64,000 nt of DNA, taken from contig NC_079375.1 in the NCBI RefSeq assembly GCF_021018895.1, positions 24,679,975-24,743,974 on the forward strand, written 5' to 3'. Both the position numbers and the translations under genes were made by a program. This DNA comes from Seriola aureovittata (taxonomy: Eukaryota > Chordata > Actinopteri > Carangiformes > Carangidae). Position 1 is the first letter of the stretch. Each line of letters begins with the position of its first letter. The notes under the pieces were generated by a model, which saw only the letters and a program-made list of their open reading frames with translations, did not search any database and was not told where the DNA came from. This document shows, piece after piece, positions 49,954 through 64,000 of the stretch.

Positions 49954-51142
49954 TCTCCTGCTCTGTGAGTACAGGAGGGCCACCGTTAGCTGCTCCTGTG
50001 TGACAACATGTGAATTTGAATTTTGCATTGTAATACATTTCATTATTGTAATGTCAGTTATGAAAAAAAACAAAAAAACATTTGTAGCTGTTATAAGATA
50101 CAGATATATTCCTAAAAAAAAAAAAAAAAAAAGATCAGTGAGAAAAAGTAACAATTGTGGATCATTTTGTGTGAAAATCTCCATTAAAGATAAATGAGAA
50201 AAAACATACTCACTGCAGACATATAAGGTTTTTTGCCCTCTAGTGGCAACAAAGAGGAACTGGAACAAAATTTGTTGGTTTAGCCGTCCCCTCGGGTCCC
50301 ATTAACTTTTGGGAAGGTTAACATCGGTACAAACTACAAGCAAAAAACAAAAACAACAAGAAATAAATTCAAATGAAGATTAATTTTTTTTTTTTACTAA
50401 ATGTCCCTTTAATATTTAATCTGTCAGTAAAATCCAGTTTTGGATCTGGACTGGACCACGGTGGACTGAAGTGGACTGGAGCCTGTTAGTATCTAGGGTG
50501 TAATTGACACGTCGCCCCCTCACTTTTCTGTTCCCCTCACCGTGATATCTGCTGCAGCTTAATTTTTCTTACTGAAGTCTCTCAACAGCGTCTTGCCACT
50601 GTCCAGCTGACAAAATCAATATGAGAACGGAGAGGAGCTGATAAATATGCTGATACACTCATCAGAGTTGCCTTCTCTTATTACCGTCCACTCAGAGCCA
50701 TCAGCTTAATGAGCAGCGGAGACATGCCACACTGCTCGGCATGTTGCTCCAGATTTAAGAAACTCATCTGTATTTATTTTAAAATTATGAATAAAATTAT
50801 ACTAAAAACATGTTTTAATAAGAGGAGAGAGAGTTCCTTACAATAAAGAAACAAATACAATATCACCTATCATCTGTATCAAGGAAACTAAACATGGTTG
50901 TAAGTATATAACAGTACAGCAGAGGTTTACATAGAATCTTTATTTTCTGTAATCTAATTTCTTTGTGACACTACTACTAATAACCAATTTCAACTTCAGT
51001 GCTGGATTGACTAAAGTGTAACTCTGACTAAAGATACTGATTAAATTATGTTTTTATTCCCCCTAAAAATTAGATTCCGCTTTAGAAAGTAAATTAATTT
51101 TGAGCGCATATGTAATAGGCAATTGCATTAGACATGTGATTA

Positions 51143-51143
<1 letters not shown>

Positions 51144-51174
<31 letters not shown>
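51144..51174. repeat. (GAT)n microsatellite
   Basis: About ten GAT/ATG units in a row. Confidence 0.9.
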
Positions 51175-51175
<1 letters not shown>

Positions 51176-51817
51176 ATGTAAAAGTATGTATATCAAGGGT
51201 ACAACACAGCTGATAAAACTTTGAAGTGATCAGGGTTGGTAGTAAATACAAAATGATTTACAGAGCTCTGAATCACTGCAAGAATCTCCGACTTGACCTA
51301 AACCCTGGCTGTTGTCGGCAGAGACGTTTGGAGACATCTGTCTTGGGAACCACCGTGACCTGATCCCACCTCGCACTGATAAAAATCTCCCGTGGTGAGG
51401 TGATCTATCTGCAGACAGAGCCGAGCACAACAGGCCTGAGAGACTAAAATGGCTGCCACCCTGACCTACGGTGCAGTTGCTCTAATGACCACCAGGGAGC
51501 GCTCATGACCCAATTACACACATGCCCACAGGTATGTACAGGCATGCACACACGCCAACACTCACCTGTGTACGTTTATCTCTTCTCTTCTTCTCGTCTC
51601 AGCTTTCTGATGAGAAACAACACCTTATATTTACAGTATGTAAGGTGTTGGGGGGGGGGGGGGACGCCAGTGTATTTAAGCAGACTTCACAGAGCTGTAA
51701 CAGTCTTTGGACTCTGTCTGGGTTTTTTGTTTTTTTTTAATTAGACGTGTCTCGGTCTCTGTCACCGGTCCACAGCACCTCTGGCTATCTCTCACAGCAA
51801 ACTGGAGAGGCTGTTTG

Positions 51818-51871
51818 AGCTGTCAGTCAGCTGTCAGTCAGCTGTCAGTCAGCTGTCAGTCAGCTGTCAGC
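51818..51871. repeat. 11-bp minisatellite, five copies
   Basis: AGCTGTCAGTC is repeated four times perfectly and a fifth time with its last bases changed (AGCTGTCAGC). Confidence 0.9.
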
Positions 51872-52059
51872 GTGGCCAAATGGGAGCCTTGCGGCAAACA
51901 CTTTCTGTCGGGCCTCTGTTGCCTCCAAGTTCCCAGGTAAGAACAGAACACACCGTGTAGATGTCAGCTTCGTTATATTTTAGTAGCATTCCTAAACTGG
52001 AGCACGACCAGTGCACACATCATTATTACGAAAAAATGTAGTATAGGAGGGATTGTTTT

Positions 52060-52245
52060 GACTTGGTCCTGAGCCCGTTCTCTTCACTTTTATGTCTTTA
52101 TTTGATAGAGTCAGTAGAGACGGACAGGAAATTAAGGGAGAAGGACGTGTAGAAAATTGTCCCGCCAGCCAGGAGTGGAACCGGGGGCTCGCTGCTCGGG
52201 GCATGTGAGGCCATGTGGTGTGCGCTCTAACCATTCGGTTCCCTC
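52060..52245 (-). mobile_element. tRNA-derived SINE
   Basis: On the - strand the head has an RNA polymerase III A box (TGGTTAGAGCGC, complement of 52222-52233) and a B box (GGTTCCACTCCT, complement of 52171-52182) about 40 bases apart, as in a tRNA. The tail contains CTTCTCCCTTAATTTCCTGT, CCGTCTCTACTGACTCTATC and AAATAAAGACATAAA, the usual 3' end of such fish SINEs. It is not an intact tRNA: the acceptor arms do not pair. Confidence 0.7.
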
Positions 52246-53769
52246 TTAAACGTCTGCCCCCCCTTAAACGGTGCACAGTGCATTTTTGTAAATAGCACTG
52301 AATGTAAACCGCAGTATAAGAAAACCACACAGGGCACCTTTAAGCGGCCTTGACTGCATCTGACTCCCCCAGGAGAGGTTTGAAAAATGGTTCCTCCCTG
52401 GACCCAACATCCAACAATAACCTTACTTTGACCGAAAACGTGATTGTTCACTGTGATGGATGAACTGTCTGAGGTGAGTTGCAACTTGGAGAGGGACTTT
52501 GCAAAATGTAGCGAAGGAGATGGAGAGCAATGGCTGTGTGGAAAACAGGACGTTTTGGAAAACACACTCAAAAAAATTATAATTTTTTTGACAAGAGAAC
52601 AAACGACTCCCAAAATCAGAGGCTCTTTGATGGTCTGTTTATATTTTTTGGAGCAGTTGCAATCTGTTTGAGGCAATAGAAAGATTCACAATTCTCTTTT
52701 TAAAACACGTTTGGTCTAGCAACAAAAAAGGTTACCGATGTTATATCTTCATACAGGTCTTACAGTCAGGTTTTTTCTGCCTAAGGATCACAAGGACATA
52801 CATAACGTTGTCAGTTTCCAGATGCTTACTAACAAATACAGTACGTCTGTTTTTTCATCCAGTGTTTTCGTGGGGGACAGTTTGCATTATGAGTCGTTTT
52901 TCAAGCATCAGAAGATGACCTCTAGGACTTCTAAACAGCAGTGGGTAGGGAGAACCAGGGTCTGTTGTCACATTTTACAATTTAGCCTTTCTCACTTAGA
53001 AATATAAAGTAAAAAAAAAAAATCACCATTAAGCTTCAGATTTACTGACAACAAATACTCATGCATTCATGGGTGCAGGTTTTCTTTTTGCTCTTTCAGC
53101 ATCATGAGACCGATCGATCAGAATTGGGAGCTTCATGCACGGGAGGAAACAAACCTGTGATTGTTCTGTCGTGTGATTTAAAAACGGTCACCTGTGACAT
53201 TTCTAATCTCAATAGCTGATAATCGATCGTTTGAAGGGGGGGGGGGGGGGCAAACATTTCTGTGCACAGTTAAAGTACAGACATGTTGGAAATACTTCTC
53301 ACGGATGTAGCACCTTTTTTTGGACTTCTTTAGTGACAACGTGGATCCCTGGGCCCTGGTCTACTCTACTCCACATAGCAACAACATTACTACACAAAGT
53401 TGACAATTTAGTGTGTTGACCAGAAAATAAAATGTGAACAAAATTCCTACATGTAGCTGTTTTTTTTTTTTTTGTATTTTTTTTTTTTACAAGTCTTTTT
53501 CCATAATGTTGCTGCTATAAGTGACATCCACATCTGCACATAAAAAGTATATATTTATATTTATATAATATATATCCATAACTCTATTAACAGTTTCGTC
53601 TACCATGAAGTTAGAATTGCCACCCATCTCTCAGAAAAGTTTTTTTTTTTTTTTTTGTACTTCAAACATTGATTATTTTACAACACAGAAATCAACTAAT
53701 TTTGTACAACTTTGGAGGAAGCGAGGTTCAGCCCGGTCACAGTCCCTCCGTGGTGATCTTTTCTCTCTT

Positions 53770-63674
<9,905 letters not shown>

Positions 63675-64000
63675 TCAGCAGAGAGAAAAGAACACATACA
63701 GTATAAAGCTTGACCGTCCTTTGTTTTGTGTTTGGGAGCTATGAAAAAAAAATATCACCATTCGTAATAACGAAGAAACAGACTTGCATAAAGCTACAAA
63801 CACTAAACCTGGATGTAAGACATCAGCTCACTGTAACCTCCGAAGAGGAAAGACAACCTTCTTTATCTCCTTAAATATGGCACTTAAATTGTTCTGGGGC
63901 CAAATTGCATAATTGCTTGTTTGATTGATTGATTGGCCAATATTTCACTGTGGTGTCCTCCAGGGTTTGACTCAGCTGACTAATGGCTGTGGGTCTAATT

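Larger units (their letters stand above)
48245..53769. other. Intergenic DNA between ankrd33b and ctnnd2
   Basis: The ankrd33b 3' UTR lies at the left (candidate AATAAA 49834-49839, low certainty). No other gene is seen on either strand; in mammals DAP lies here. The interval holds AT and TGA microsatellites, an 11-bp minisatellite, a tRNA-derived SINE, and two long G-runs. Confidence 0.6.

Noticed and set aside
52160..52240. Possible functional tRNA gene on the - strand
   Set aside because: A and B boxes are present but the ends do not pair as an acceptor stem and a SINE tail follows; called a SINE instead.

Overview
The window reads as nuclear DNA of a ray-finned fish, probably a percomorph teleost. 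The evidence is short coding exons with GT/AG borders, many dinucleotide microsatellites, Tc1-like transposon remnants, a tRNA-derived SINE, and dispersed repeats of a kind I associate with perciform genomes (such as the one built round 'gctagcctggctctgtct'). The species cannot be named from sequence alone. Three protein-coding genes are recognisable. Their order and orientation match the vertebrate block MARCHF6 - ANKRD33B - CTNND2 (human 5p15.2), recalled from general knowledge.

Layout: (1) 1-13516, marchf6 on the + strand. All coding exons from the second to the last (25 exons) are visible; the short first exon lies left of the window. It encodes a polytopic ER-membrane RING-CH ubiquitin ligase (Doa10/TEB4 family). 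(2) 13517-about 20911, its 3' UTR and repeat-scarred intergenic DNA. (3) about 20912-36132, a roughly 15 kb AT-rich tandem array (satellite) built from 36-bp and 25-bp versions of one motif. It carries nested higher-order repeats and more diverged edges. (4) 36133-48244, ankrd33b on the + strand: five coding exons forming a 525-residue ankyrin-repeat protein. (5) 48245-about 53769, intergenic DNA with a SINE, microsatellites and G-runs. (6) about 53770-64000, the 3' end of ctnnd2 (delta-catenin) on the - strand: the last five coding exons, ending in the PDZ-binding tail DSWV. The rest of the gene lies to the right.

The genes are not an operon and have separate roles: ER protein quality control (marchf6), a poorly characterised ankyrin protein (ankrd33b) and neuronal cadherin/PDZ adhesion (ctnnd2). 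marchf6 and ankrd33b are co-oriented and separated by the satellite; ankrd33b and ctnnd2 converge. I do not see ROPN1L between marchf6 and ankrd33b, nor DAP between ankrd33b and ctnnd2, where they sit in mammals. The most unusual object is the satellite. It fills the marchf6-ankrd33b interval, repeats an 8-bp homeodomain-like word hundreds of times, and shows repeat order at several nested length scales. I found no evidence that it is a coding system.
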